6,717 bases of DNA from Bacillota bacterium. Its GTDB lineage: Bacteria; Bacillota_A; Clostridia; Lachnospirales; Bianqueaceae. The position numbers and the translations under genes are program-made. The notes under the pieces were generated by a model. That model saw only the letters and a program-made list of their open reading frames with translations, was not told the DNA's origin and did no database searches. This document shows, piece after piece, positions 1 to 6,237 of the stretch; the first letter of the stretch is position 1, and each line of letters begins with the position of its first letter. The stretch spans positions 1-6,717 of the forward strand of contig JAFOIR010000204.1 of NCBI GenBank assembly GCA_017420625.1, given 5' to 3'.

Positions 1-1
1 A

Positions 2-1414
2 AATGAAGTCCGGCCGGATCATGAGATCGACACTCTGCAGCCTCCGGCTCGCAAGGATGAGACCGCCGATCCCGCCTTCGAGGTCTTTCTTCAGGCCCGG
101 GATTGTCAAACCGTGGATGGAGCCTGCCATACACATGAGTCCGATAAGCTGAACCAGAAACGTTTTGCAGCGGTTGAACCAGCTTCTGATGCAACGCTGA
201 TCGATGTCAAAGAGGGCAGAGTATCGCTCGACAGCTTTGTTAAATCTCTCGAGCCGGAAGTTCTGTTCCGGCTGGTCGCCGGTTCCGCCTTTGAATCGCC
301 CTATGAAACAAAGAATCGTCTTACGACACCTGTCAGGCTGATCAATGGGCCCACTTCCAGCGGCGCTACTTCAAAGATCTTTACAAAGACACTGGGAATC
401 CCTGAACTGCGGATGACAGATGGTCCTGCCGGACTTCACCTGGGTTTCTGCCAGACGACCTGCAATCCCGTCGGGATATTGATCGCACAGACCTTTGACT
501 GTGAAGAAGCAAAGCTCTATGGCGAGGGGATCGGTAAAGAACTGGGCTTCTATCATCAGGCCGTCATTCTTGGACCTGGCATGAATATTCATCGTGATCC
601 TCTCTGCGGCCGCGCATTTGAATACTTCTCCGAGGATCCGCTGCTTACAGGAGTGATGGGTGCAGCCTCTGTCATCGGTGTTCAGACAACCCCGGGTGTA
701 GGCGTTTCGATCAAGCATTTCTGCTGCAACAATCAGGAGCAGGATCGCCCGATCACCAATGCGACCGTCTCCGAACGTGCGCTGCGCGAGATCTATCTGA
801 AAGGATTCGAGATCTGTGTACGGCAGTCTGATCCGATGACCGTGATGTCGAGCTATAACTGCGTCAACGGAACGCATACCTCCTCTCACTATGAGCTCCT
901 CACCGAGGTGCTTCGCGGCGAATGGGGCTTTAAGGGTCTGGTCATGACCGACTGGGGCAGCCAGAGCATGAAGCCCTATGATCTTCACGCCGGCAACGAC
1001 CTGATCATGGGTGGTTACCGCAGTGAGTTTCTGGCAGCAGCCTTCTATGGCAAGGAGCCGGAGTTCGCAGAGGATGGATATGTGAAGAGCGTGGACTATC
1101 CGATCTACGGAGGCTTTATGACCGACCATGTGGAGTTCTGGAATTCCTTCGAACTGACACCGGATGGTAAGGATATCGTATCTCGAGCGGTTGCTGCCGG
1201 AACAGCGCTGAATGAGAAGATTGCATCACTTGTCGAACAGGGGAAAGCCCTCGTCAGTGAGAATGCAGATGGAAGCAAGACCGTGACTTATCGCGGCATC
1301 GATCGCGGCAAATGGCTCGATCTCGATGATATGCGTGCCTGTGCAGCCCGCGTCCTTGAGATGATCATGAACTCTGTCTCCTTCGATCTGATGTTGGGGA
1401 AGCAGGAATCATAA
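2..1414 (+). CDS. Glycoside hydrolase family 3 enzyme (beta-glucosidase-like), 5'-truncated by window edge
   Basis: A retaining glycosidase that removes terminal sugars, probably beta-glucosides; no signal peptide can be judged because the N-terminus is missing. The frame is open from base 2, so the gene begins left of the window. A GTG at 113 is possible, but it has no ribosome binding site and lies inside a continuous linker. Numbering from that GTG, a GH3 (alpha/beta)8 barrel spans about residues 28-310: TLIDVKEGRVSLDSF (28-42) leads in, RMTDGPAG (100-107), GRAFEYFSEDP (166-176), substrate-binding KH (201-202), and VMTDWGS (277-283) with the presumed nucleophile Asp280 (950-952). The barrel is at the C-terminal end, followed only by about 120 residues ending in a helix (CAARVLEMIMNS). 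This matches the reversed domain order described for Butyrivibrio and Ruminococcus GH3 enzymes, in which the usual C-terminal domain comes first. That upstream half is not visible. The family call is secure; the substrate is not. Confidence 0.9.
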   Translation, partial: NEVRPDHEIDTLQPPARKDETADPAFEVFLQARDCQTVDGACHTHESDKLNQKRFAAVEPASDATLIDVKEGRVSLDSFVKSLEPEVLFRLVAGSAFESPYETKNRLTTPVRLINGPTSSGATSKIFTKTLGIPELRMTDGPAGLHLGFCQTTCNPVGILIAQTFDCEEAKLYGEGIGKELGFYHQAVILGPGMNIHRDPLCGRAFEYFSEDPLLTGVMGAASVIGVQTTPGVGVSIKHFCCNNQEQDRPITNATVSERALREIYLKGFEICVRQSDPMTVMSSYNCVNGTHTSSHYELLTEVLRGEWGFKGLVMTDWGSQSMKPYDLHAGNDLIMGGYRSEFLAAAFYGKEPEFAEDGYVKSVDYPIYGGFMTDHVEFWNSFELTPDGKDIVSRAVAAGTALNEKIASLVEQGKALVSENADGSKTVTYRGIDRGKWLDLDDMRACAARVLEMIMNSVSFDLMLGKQES

Positions 1415-1433
1415 GATATTGAAAAGAAATCAG

Positions 1434-1478
1434 TTGCCATGGCAAGAAACATTATGGTATTCTTGTCATGGCAATTTT
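1434..1478 (+). terminator. Strong hairpin after the GH3 gene, probable intrinsic terminator
   Basis: A 15-bp stem (1434-1448 with 1460-1474, one G-T pair) and an 11-nt loop are followed by TTTTCTATATTT. It begins 19 bases after the GH3 stop, so termination of that gene is the simplest role. Each arm is itself nearly palindromic: TTGCCATGGCAA at 1434-1445 is perfect and TTGTCATGGCAA at 1463-1474 has one mismatch, so the pair could also be a twin protein-binding site ahead of the ABC operon. A weak promoter-like pair, TTGCCA (1434-1439) and TATTCT (1458-1463) with an 18-nt spacer, overlaps the hairpin and could start the ABC transcript. That is a guess. Confidence 0.65.
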
Positions 1479-1506
1479 CTATATTTATATAAGGAGATGC
1501 ACAGCC

Positions 1507-2214
1507 ATGCTGATGATTGAACATCTGACTAAACGATACGGAGAGAAGACGGCGGTCGAAGATCTGTCGCTTCATATTCATCCGGGAGAGATCTATGGGT
1601 TTATCGGACATAATGGCGCCGGTAAAACGACGACACTGAAAAGCGTTGTAGGGATTCTGGCGTTCGATGAGGGCAAAATCATGATCGATGGCCATTCGAT
1701 TACAGAGGATCCGATCACATGCAAGAAGATTCTTGCCTATATTCCGGACAACCCGGATCTGTATGATTTCATGAGCGGGATCAAATATCTCAATTTTATC
1801 GCGGACGTCTTTGGAATCCCTGCGGATGTGAGACAGGAGAAGATCCGTAAATATGCAGATCTACTGGAACTAAGCTCTGATCTGGCTCAGCCCATCTCCG
1901 CCTATTCTCATGGTATGAGGCAGAAACTGGCAGTGATTGCTGCCTGGATCCATGCGCCTAAACTGATCGTGATGGATGAGCCTTTTGTTGGGCTGGATCC
2001 GAAAGCCTCCCATCTTCTCAAACAGATGATGCGGGAACACTGCGACGAAGGCGGTGCTATCTTTTTCTCGACCCATGTCCTGGAAGTTGCGGAAAAGCTG
2101 TGCGACAAGGTCGCAATCATCAAACAGGGCAAACTTATCAAGGCCGGAACGATGGAAGAAGTAAAAGGTGATGACAGTCTGGAAGAGGTATTCCTGGAAC
2201 TGGAGGCTGAGTAA
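1507..2214 (+). CDS. ABC transporter ATP-binding protein
   Basis: The cytoplasmic ATPase subunit of an ABC exporter, expected to dimerise under the permease encoded directly downstream. I chose ATG 1507 (235 aa) because AAGGAG at 1491-1496 is 10 bases upstream. A start at 1468 would lie inside the terminator hairpin and add a 13-residue extension atypical of the family. Motifs: Walker A GHNGAGKT (34-41); Q-loop region AYIPDNPDLYD (77-87), where the usual Gln is replaced by Asp, as in many members of this exporter subgroup; signature YSHGMRQ (133-139) in place of the canonical LSGGQ; Walker B LIVMDEP (153-159); D-loop GLDP (162-165); switch His190 in FFSTHVLEVAE. The length matches the short single-domain ATPases of this class. 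The stop codon directly adjoins the permease start, so the two are translationally coupled. The substrate cannot be read from the sequence. Confidence 0.93.
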   Translation: MLMIEHLTKRYGEKTAVEDLSLHIHPGEIYGFIGHNGAGKTTTLKSVVGILAFDEGKIMIDGHSITEDPITCKKILAYIPDNPDLYDFMSGIKYLNFIADVFGIPADVRQEKIRKYADLLELSSDLAQPISAYSHGMRQKLAVIAAWIHAPKLIVMDEPFVGLDPKASHLLKQMMREHCDEGGAIFFSTHVLEVAEKLCDKVAIIKQGKLIKAGTMEEVKGDDSLEEVFLELEAE

Positions 2215-3810
2215 ATGCTGAAATTTCTGATAAAAAAACAGTTTCTGGAAGTGTTCAGGGGCTACTTTTTTGATGCAAAGAAAAACAAAATGCGCTCCAA
2301 AGGACAGGTCACCTTATGGATCATCTTCTTTGTAGTTATGATGGTGGTCGTTCTGGGGGGCTTGATTACGACTCTGGCCATCAGTCTGAACAGAGGCCTG
2401 AATGCGGCAAACGCAGGCTGGCTGTATTATGTGATCATGAGCTGTCTCGCGATCATTCTGGGCGCTTTCGGCAGTGTGTTCAGTACCTATTCCGGCCTGT
2501 ATCTGGCAAAAGATAATGACCTTCTGTTATCCCTTCCCATCCCGGTCCGTACGATCATGACTTCTCGCCTGATCACGGTATTTCTGATGGGAGTGATGTA
2601 TGCCGGTGTTGTCATGATCCCCACCCTGATCGTGGACTGGATCGTTGCAAAGGCTGGTATAGGGAGGATAGCTGGCGGAATACTGCTGTTCGTGATCATT
2701 ACAGCCATCGTGATGCTCTTATCCGTAACACTCGGCTGGGTCGTTGCCAAACTGAGCCTTAAGCTGAAAAACAAGAGCATCATCACGACACTGATTGCCC
2801 TGGCTGTCGTAGGTATTTACTATTATGTTTATTTTCAGGCAGTGGATCTGATCCAGGATCTGATCAAAAATGCTGTTATGTATGGAAACCGGGTCAAGGG
2901 AGCTGCTTACGGCGTCTATTTGTTCGGCCGGATTGGAGAAGGTGATTTCCTGTCTGCAGCGATCTTTCTTGCAATCATTGCTTTACTCAGCTTTCTTGTA
3001 TGGCGTCTTTTGTCCAGAAGTTTCATCAAGATCGCCACATCCAGTGCCGCTGCACCGAAAGTCAGGTATCAGGAAAAAATCGTACGAGCGAAAAGCCCCA
3101 TGCAGGCTCTGGCTCAAAAAGAACTTCGGCGATTCATATCCAGTTCGAACTATATGCTTAACTGCGGGTTCAGTATATTACTGATCCCGGCATCCGGTAT
3201 CCTTCTGCTGATTAAGGGAAAGGAAATTTGTGAAGTTTTAAATTCTGTGTTAGGCGCCATACCGAATCTGACAGCCATGATTCTGCTGACGGCACTGTTT
3301 ATGATGTCGAGCATGATCGATACGGCTACGCCGGCTGTCTCGCTGGAAGGGAAAAGTCTCTGGATCCCGCAATCCCTGCCTGTTCACCCCAAAACCATAC
3401 TGCGGTCTAAAGCACTCGCACAGCTGATCCTGAGCTTTCCGCTCATGTTGTTCACGGCTGTTTCGATCGCTGTTATCGTGCCGGGATCCCTGGCGGTCAA
3501 AATCATGCTGGTTATCGTGACAGGCGCCTTTTCCATCTTTTTAGCGTTATTTGATACCGTGATCGGCACAAGGCTGCCGGTTCTGGGCTGGACCAGTGAA
3601 GTAGTTCCGATTAAACAAACAGCAGCGATCATGATCGTACTTCTTGGCGGTTGGCTGATCAGTATTCTGCCGGTTGGACTGTATCTGTTTTTTGGCAGGA
3701 TCGGTGCAGTACCGTACCTGCTCATCTGGACGGTACTTTTTGGCGGAGCCAGTGCTGGTTTGCTCCGCTGGCTGGATACCAGAGGTGCCAGGATCTTTTC
3801 AGCACTGTAA
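2215..3810 (+). CDS. Multi-spanning ABC exporter permease (putative ABC exporter family)
   Basis: The membrane half of the exporter formed with the ATPase upstream. ATG 2215 abuts the ATPase stop, and GGAGG at 2202-2206 lies 8 bases before it. The 531-residue protein opens with a cytoplasmic amphipathic stretch (MLKFLIKKQFLEVFRGYFFD, 1-20) typical of Firmicutes permeases paired with such ATPases. By eye, hydrophobic segments lie near residues 33-57, 69-90, 117-140, 152-178, 188-208, 246-265, 317-334, 350-368, 401-423, 427-450, 467-492 and 498-517. A basic cytoplasmic loop occupies about 267-313. Two similar loops, DLLLSLPIPVRTIMTSRL (102-119) and SLWIPQSLPVHPKTILRSK (381-399), sit at matching places in the two halves, suggesting internal duplication. 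No peptidase or solute-binding domain is present. Substrates of this family (peptides, lipids or drugs) are mostly unproven, so none is assigned. Confidence 0.88.
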   Translation: MLKFLIKKQFLEVFRGYFFDAKKNKMRSKGQVTLWIIFFVVMMVVVLGGLITTLAISLNRGLNAANAGWLYYVIMSCLAIILGAFGSVFSTYSGLYLAKDNDLLLSLPIPVRTIMTSRLITVFLMGVMYAGVVMIPTLIVDWIVAKAGIGRIAGGILLFVIITAIVMLLSVTLGWVVAKLSLKLKNKSIITTLIALAVVGIYYYVYFQAVDLIQDLIKNAVMYGNRVKGAAYGVYLFGRIGEGDFLSAAIFLAIIALLSFLVWRLLSRSFIKIATSSAAAPKVRYQEKIVRAKSPMQALAQKELRRFISSSNYMLNCGFSILLIPASGILLLIKGKEICEVLNSVLGAIPNLTAMILLTALFMMSSMIDTATPAVSLEGKSLWIPQSLPVHPKTILRSKALAQLILSFPLMLFTAVSIAVIVPGSLAVKIMLVIVTGAFSIFLALFDTVIGTRLPVLGWTSEVVPIKQTAAIMIVLLGGWLISILPVGLYLFFGRIGAVPYLLIWTVLFGGASAGLLRWLDTRGARIFSAL

Positions 3811-3820
3811 ATATACAGTG
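3803..3820. repeat. Perfect inverted repeat overlapping the permease stop codon
   Basis: CACTGTA (3803-3809) and TACAGTG (3814-3820) are perfect complements around the loop AATA, and the permease TAA (3808-3810) lies inside. No T-run follows, so a simple intrinsic terminator is unlikely. It may be an mRNA hairpin that tunes expression of the downstream gene or protects the upstream message, or a TGTA-N4-TACA operator-like site. None of these is shown. Confidence 0.5.
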
Positions 3821-3854
3821 ATTTCAGGATTAATGAAACCCAAGGAAGATCGTT

Positions 3855-4310
3855 ATGCCGTTAACATTAGACAGATTTAAAGAAAAGCGAAGAAAAGAGA
3901 GTGAACCGTTTAATTCCCATTTGGTCAAGCAGAATGATTATCTGGAAAGAGTCATCTACGAAGCGATTAAGACCCTGAATGAAGAGCAGCCAAAGGATAC
4001 CGCAAAGATCAAAAAGTTTGAGAAGATGGCAAAGGCGCTGAACATGGCAGCTCACAGCCAGGAGTCTATTCTCACCCGCAATGCTACGCTGTTTGCTCTT
4101 CGGAAGATGGATGCAACGCAGCCCGTGAACAAGAAAACTTTGACTTTGGCAAAGGAACAGATCCTTCAGGATCCGGACTTCCAGCTTCTGAGCAGGAAAG
4201 AACATATTGCCCGTCTGCAGTATCTAGCAGAGAATAACGAATCGGACTATACTGTACACGCCAATCATGTAAAGAAACAAAAAAAGCCTCAGAATCAGAT
4301 CAACGTCTGA
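3855..4310 (+). CDS. Hypothetical charged helical protein, 151 aa
   Basis: I do not recognise this protein. ATG 3855 is supported by AAGGA at 3842-3846, 8 bases upstream. The product is hydrophilic, rich in Lys, Glu and Gln, and likely mostly alpha-helical. A basic N-terminus (RFKEKRRKESE, 7-17) is followed by long amphipathic stretches (about 25-70 and 90-130) and a very basic tail (HVKKQKKPQNQINV, 138-151). There is no signal peptide, membrane segment, Cys/His cluster or recognisable enzyme motif. It begins 44 bases after the permease stop, with only a short hairpin between, and an intrinsic terminator follows, so it is probably the last gene of the ABC operon. A nucleic-acid-binding or scaffold role would fit the charge pattern, but that is speculation. 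Codon use looks like that of its neighbours. Confidence 0.75.
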   Translation: MPLTLDRFKEKRRKESEPFNSHLVKQNDYLERVIYEAIKTLNEEQPKDTAKIKKFEKMAKALNMAAHSQESILTRNATLFALRKMDATQPVNKKTLTLAKEQILQDPDFQLLSRKEHIARLQYLAENNESDYTVHANHVKKQKKPQNQINV

Positions 4311-4333
4311 TCGGATCGGCTGTTGACCAGAGA

Positions 4334-4370
4334 ATCAAAACTACCGGCAAAAAACCGGTAGTTTTTGATT
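4334..4370 (+). terminator. Intrinsic (Rho-independent) terminator
   Basis: AAAACTACCGG (4337-4347) pairs perfectly with CCGGTAGTTTT (4355-4365) around the loop CAAAAAA. The stem extends by AATC/GATT past one bulged T. The A-rich and T-rich flanks make it potentially bidirectional. It lies 24 bases after the stop of the 151-aa gene and separates the ABC operon from the tandem-domain gene. Confidence 0.92.
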
Positions 4371-4382
4371 TATAACATTTCT

Positions 4383-4425
4383 TTAACAAAACAAAAGCAA
4401 TTCGCAAATACTCCGGGGATAGAAT
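4383..4425 (+). promoter_or_regulatory. Candidate promoter for the tandem NTF2-like gene
   Basis: The gene follows a strong terminator, so a promoter is expected between 4371 and 4456. The best pair I see is TTAACA (4383-4388) and AATACT (4407-4412) with an 18-nt spacer. TAGAAT (4420-4425) is a better -10 but lacks a convincing -35 hexamer. The exact start is uncertain. Confidence 0.35.
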
Positions 4426-4456
4426 AGGGTCATACTAAATCACGGAGGTAACAACC

Positions 4457-5443
4457 ATGAACGAAAACAAACAGAACGTTGAAATTTTAAATAGTTATGA
4501 TAATACCAAAGAACTTCTTGAAAAGTTCCCTGTCCTTAATCCCACACATGTCGAACCTGGTATCGGAGAGAAAATCCAGAATCGTCTGCTGACAGGATTT
4601 GAAAACTGGAATAGAGGTTTTGACGCATGGAAAGCCTGGGGAAATATTCTTTATACACCGGATTCCATCTACAATGTCCACGGAGCGAGACTAACCCTGG
4701 CAGAATATCAGGCAGCGATGAATATCACGCTGAAAAAAGTAGGTATACTGATGGGGGCCTTCCGCAATATGATCATCTGCGATGACTGGTGTGCGATCCA
4801 TTATGATATTACAACCCTCGCCGGCGGTCGTGAGATTCCAGGCAGTGTAATGGAGTTCGTGAACTTCAAAGACTACGGTGATCCACTTGGAACCCGTGTG
4901 GTAGAAGGCTGGGGCGCGCCAAAGGATGAAGGCTATCAGGGAATGTCCATGTTCCGTGGACCGGAAAGCACCGAGATCCAGAAAAAGCAGTTTGAAGAGA
5001 TTGTAAACTACAAAATTCCTGAGACGGACGATCTTTCAAAGAAATATCCGGTGCTCAACCCTACCACCGATTACAGCGAAATGGCAGATGCCATTCGCCT
5101 GGCTCTGCTTACCGAGTTTGATAAGTGGAACAACGGCTATGAGGCATGGGATGAGTGGTCTGATCAATTCTATTCATCCGACCTGAAGGCAGTCGCTGGT
5201 TCCGGAAAAGTCATGGATCTGTCTGCCTATAAAGCAGCAGTGAAAGAACAAATGGAGAATACTTCGCCTAAGCGTCTGTATTTTGACAGTATGCTGATCA
5301 GCGGTGACTGGGCAGCCATCCATTATACGATAGTCACTCATAAACCTGGAGAAAAAGAACCGGAAGCCGGAGACAGAATGCAGTTCTTCCGCTTCGTGAA
5401 GAACGGAGACGCGGTAAAAGTCACAGAGTGCTGGAACAAATAA
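4457..5443 (+). CDS. Tandem SnoaL-like / NTF2-fold protein, 328 aa
   Basis: A probably cytoplasmic protein with no signal peptide, built of two copies of a SnoaL/NTF2-like domain. ATG 4457 follows GGAGGT (4444-4449) at 7 bases. Repeat 1 covers about residues 23-153 and repeat 2 about 196-327. Matching pairs: FPVLNPT (24-30) and YPVLNPT (197-203); LLTGFENWNRGFDAWKAW (44-61) and LLTEFDKWNNGYEAWDEW (217-234); DDWCAIHYDI (109-118) and GDWAAIHYTI (283-292); VVEGWG (148-153) and VTECWN (322-327). NTF2-like folds form cone-shaped pockets used by small isomerases, cyclases and hydrolases, or only for ligand binding. Stand-alone copies in Firmicutes are usually labelled nuclear transport factor 2 family protein. 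Repeat 1 looks more family-typical (Tyr72-Asn-Val-His75). Repeat 2 has diverged in the same region, which suggests only one pocket keeps the ancestral ligand. The gene appears monocistronic. The substrate is unknown. Confidence 0.85.
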   Translation: MNENKQNVEILNSYDNTKELLEKFPVLNPTHVEPGIGEKIQNRLLTGFENWNRGFDAWKAWGNILYTPDSIYNVHGARLTLAEYQAAMNITLKKVGILMGAFRNMIICDDWCAIHYDITTLAGGREIPGSVMEFVNFKDYGDPLGTRVVEGWGAPKDEGYQGMSMFRGPESTEIQKKQFEEIVNYKIPETDDLSKKYPVLNPTTDYSEMADAIRLALLTEFDKWNNGYEAWDEWSDQFYSSDLKAVAGSGKVMDLSAYKAAVKEQMENTSPKRLYFDSMLISGDWAAIHYTIVTHKPGEKEPEAGDRMQFFRFVKNGDAVKVTECWNK

Positions 5444-5472
5444 TGACAAGACCCCAGAGGCAATGATATAAT
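5443..5472 (+). promoter_or_regulatory. Strong promoter for the YdeI-family gene
   Basis: ATGACA (5443-5448, five of six matches to TTGACA) and a perfect TATAAT (5467-5472) are separated by 18 nt. An upstream TG (5464-5465) gives an extended -10. The -35 hexamer begins on the last base of the preceding stop codon. Transcription should start near 5479 and give a leader of about 55 nt. Confidence 0.8.
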
Positions 5473-5491
5473 CAGACTGATCAGTTTTGAG

Positions 5492-5506
5492 TTGATGTGA
5501 CATCAA
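5492..5506. promoter_or_regulatory. Perfect 15-bp palindrome in the leader, candidate operator
   Basis: TTGATGT (5492-5498), a central G, and ACATCAA (5500-5506) form a perfect palindrome about 13 bases after the predicted transcription start and 28 bases before the ATG. That is a position where a bound dimer would block transcription. The half-sites TTGAT/ATCAA resemble FNR and some MarR-family sites, but the 5-bp gap differs from the 4-bp FNR spacing. CTGATCAG (5477-5484), also palindromic, sits at the start site. The regulator is unknown. Confidence 0.5.
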
Positions 5507-5534
5507 TACAGCAGTTCTGGATGGGGCAGAGAAG

Positions 5535-6095
5535 ATGGAGACTTTTTATTCTAGTGACAGAAATGCATGGAGGGCGTACCTTCTGGCGCATTTCGAAGAA
5601 GCTTCGGAGATATGGTTTGTTTTCCCAATGAAAGAATCCGGAGAAAAGAGTCTTTCTTATAACGATGCAGTAGAAGAAGCGCTTTGCTTCGGCTGGATCG
5701 ACAGCACCAACAAGCATCTGGATGAAATGCATTGTATCCGGCGGTTCTCACCGAGAAAACCAGGCAGCGCCTACTCACAGCCAAACATAGAAAGACTGAT
5801 CTGGCTGGAAGCGCATGGTATGATACACCCAAAGGTCAGGGACAGCGTGCTTCCCATCATCCAAACACCTTTTGTCTTTCCGGAGGATATCATCGATGAA
5901 CTGAAAAAAGATGAAACGGTCTGGAATCATTATCAGCAGTTCTCCGAGCCATATAAGCGAATCCGGATCGCGTATATTGAAGCGGCGCGAAAACGGCCGG
6001 AAGAATTTCAAAAGAGGTTGAACAATTTCATAGATAAAACCCGAAGCGGTAAGCTGATCATGGGGTACGGAGGAATTGATAAATACTATCGATGA
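5535..6095 (+). CDS. YdeI/OmdA-family protein, 186 aa
   Basis: A small soluble protein of the YdeI/OmpD-associated family, whose members are often annotated as bacteriocin-protection proteins. The biochemical activity is not established, and the name comes from enterobacterial work that need not apply here. ATG 5535 is the first ATG in its frame after a TGA at 5493-5495. The ribosome binding site is weak (GGGGCAGAG, 5523-5531). Family hallmarks: an N-terminal WRAYLLAHFEEASEIWFVFP (12-31), EALCFGWIDS (48-57), RRFSPRKPGSAYSQPN (69-84), and a basic helical C-terminal segment with RIRIAYIEAARKRPEEFQKR (142-161), the OmdA-like region. Length is usual for the family. It has its own promoter and a palindromic leader site, so it looks independently regulated rather than co-transcribed with the upstream gene. 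Confidence 0.85.
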   Translation: METFYSSDRNAWRAYLLAHFEEASEIWFVFPMKESGEKSLSYNDAVEEALCFGWIDSTNKHLDEMHCIRRFSPRKPGSAYSQPNIERLIWLEAHGMIHPKVRDSVLPIIQTPFVFPEDIIDELKKDETVWNHYQQFSEPYKRIRIAYIEAARKRPEEFQKRLNNFIDKTRSGKLIMGYGGIDKYYR

Positions 6096-6124
6096 TTCTC
6101 TTCAATTATGACAAGATTGGGCTC

Positions 6125-6179
6125 AAAATCAGGGTTTTCTGAATCCGTTCCAAGCCTTTGGGGCGGATTCTTTGATTTT
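6125..6179 (+). terminator. Probable terminator after the YdeI-family gene
   Basis: GAATCCGTTCC (6141-6151) pairs with GGGGCGGATTC (6160-6170), including two G-T pairs, around an 8-nt loop and is followed by TTTGATTTTA. AAAATCA (6125-6131) and TGATTTT (6173-6179) extend the foldback across a small asymmetric interior loop. It begins 30 bases after the gene's stop codon. Confidence 0.6.
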
Positions 6180-6186
6180 AAACCGC

Positions 6187-6219
6187 GCCGCCCAGAGCTT
6201 TTTTGTTTCTCTGGGCGGC
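6187..6219. repeat. Perfect GC-rich inverted repeat with T-rich loop
   Basis: GCCGCCCAGAG (6187-6197) and CTCTGGGCGGC (6209-6219) are perfect complements around an 11-nt T-rich loop. No T-run follows on the + strand, so it is not a typical + strand terminator. On the - strand the stem is followed by GCGGTTTAAAATC, a weak terminator tail. It could be a second barrier, an RNA 3' end, or a remnant of a mobile-element end. Confidence 0.55.
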
Positions 6220-6237
6220 TGATCAACTTGACGAAGG

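Noticed and set aside
1..205. - strand frame at the left edge that reads like a membrane-anchored protein (MCMAGSIHGLTIPGLKKDLE)
   Set aside because: Its codons are exact complements of the GH3 frame, so a hydrophilic linker gives a hydrophobic antisense reading. The GH3 lead-in motif TLIDVKEG overlaps it and no ribosome binding site precedes its Met codons. The complete upstream sequence would settle this.
371..1129. 252-codon open frame on the - strand across the GH3 gene
   Set aside because: It is antisense to clear GH3 motifs including the nucleophile region, has no recognisable domain, and is typical of antisense frames in moderately GC-rich coding DNA.
1468..1506. Upstream ATG 1468 as start of the ABC ATPase
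   Set aside because: It lies inside the terminator hairpin with no Shine-Dalgarno. The AAGGAG at 1491 serves ATG 1507, which gives the normal family N-terminus.
1288..1695. 135-codon - strand frame over the end of GH3 and the start of the ABC ATPase
   Set aside because: It crosses two well-supported + strand genes and the hairpin, with no family resemblance.
2870..3184. 104-codon + strand frame inside the permease
   Set aside because: An out-of-frame shadow of the permease with no ribosome binding site or recognisable domain.
5492..5506. Canonical FNR box
   Set aside because: The half-sites TTGAT and ATCAA fit, but the gap is 5 bp instead of 4, so I report it only as an unassigned palindrome.
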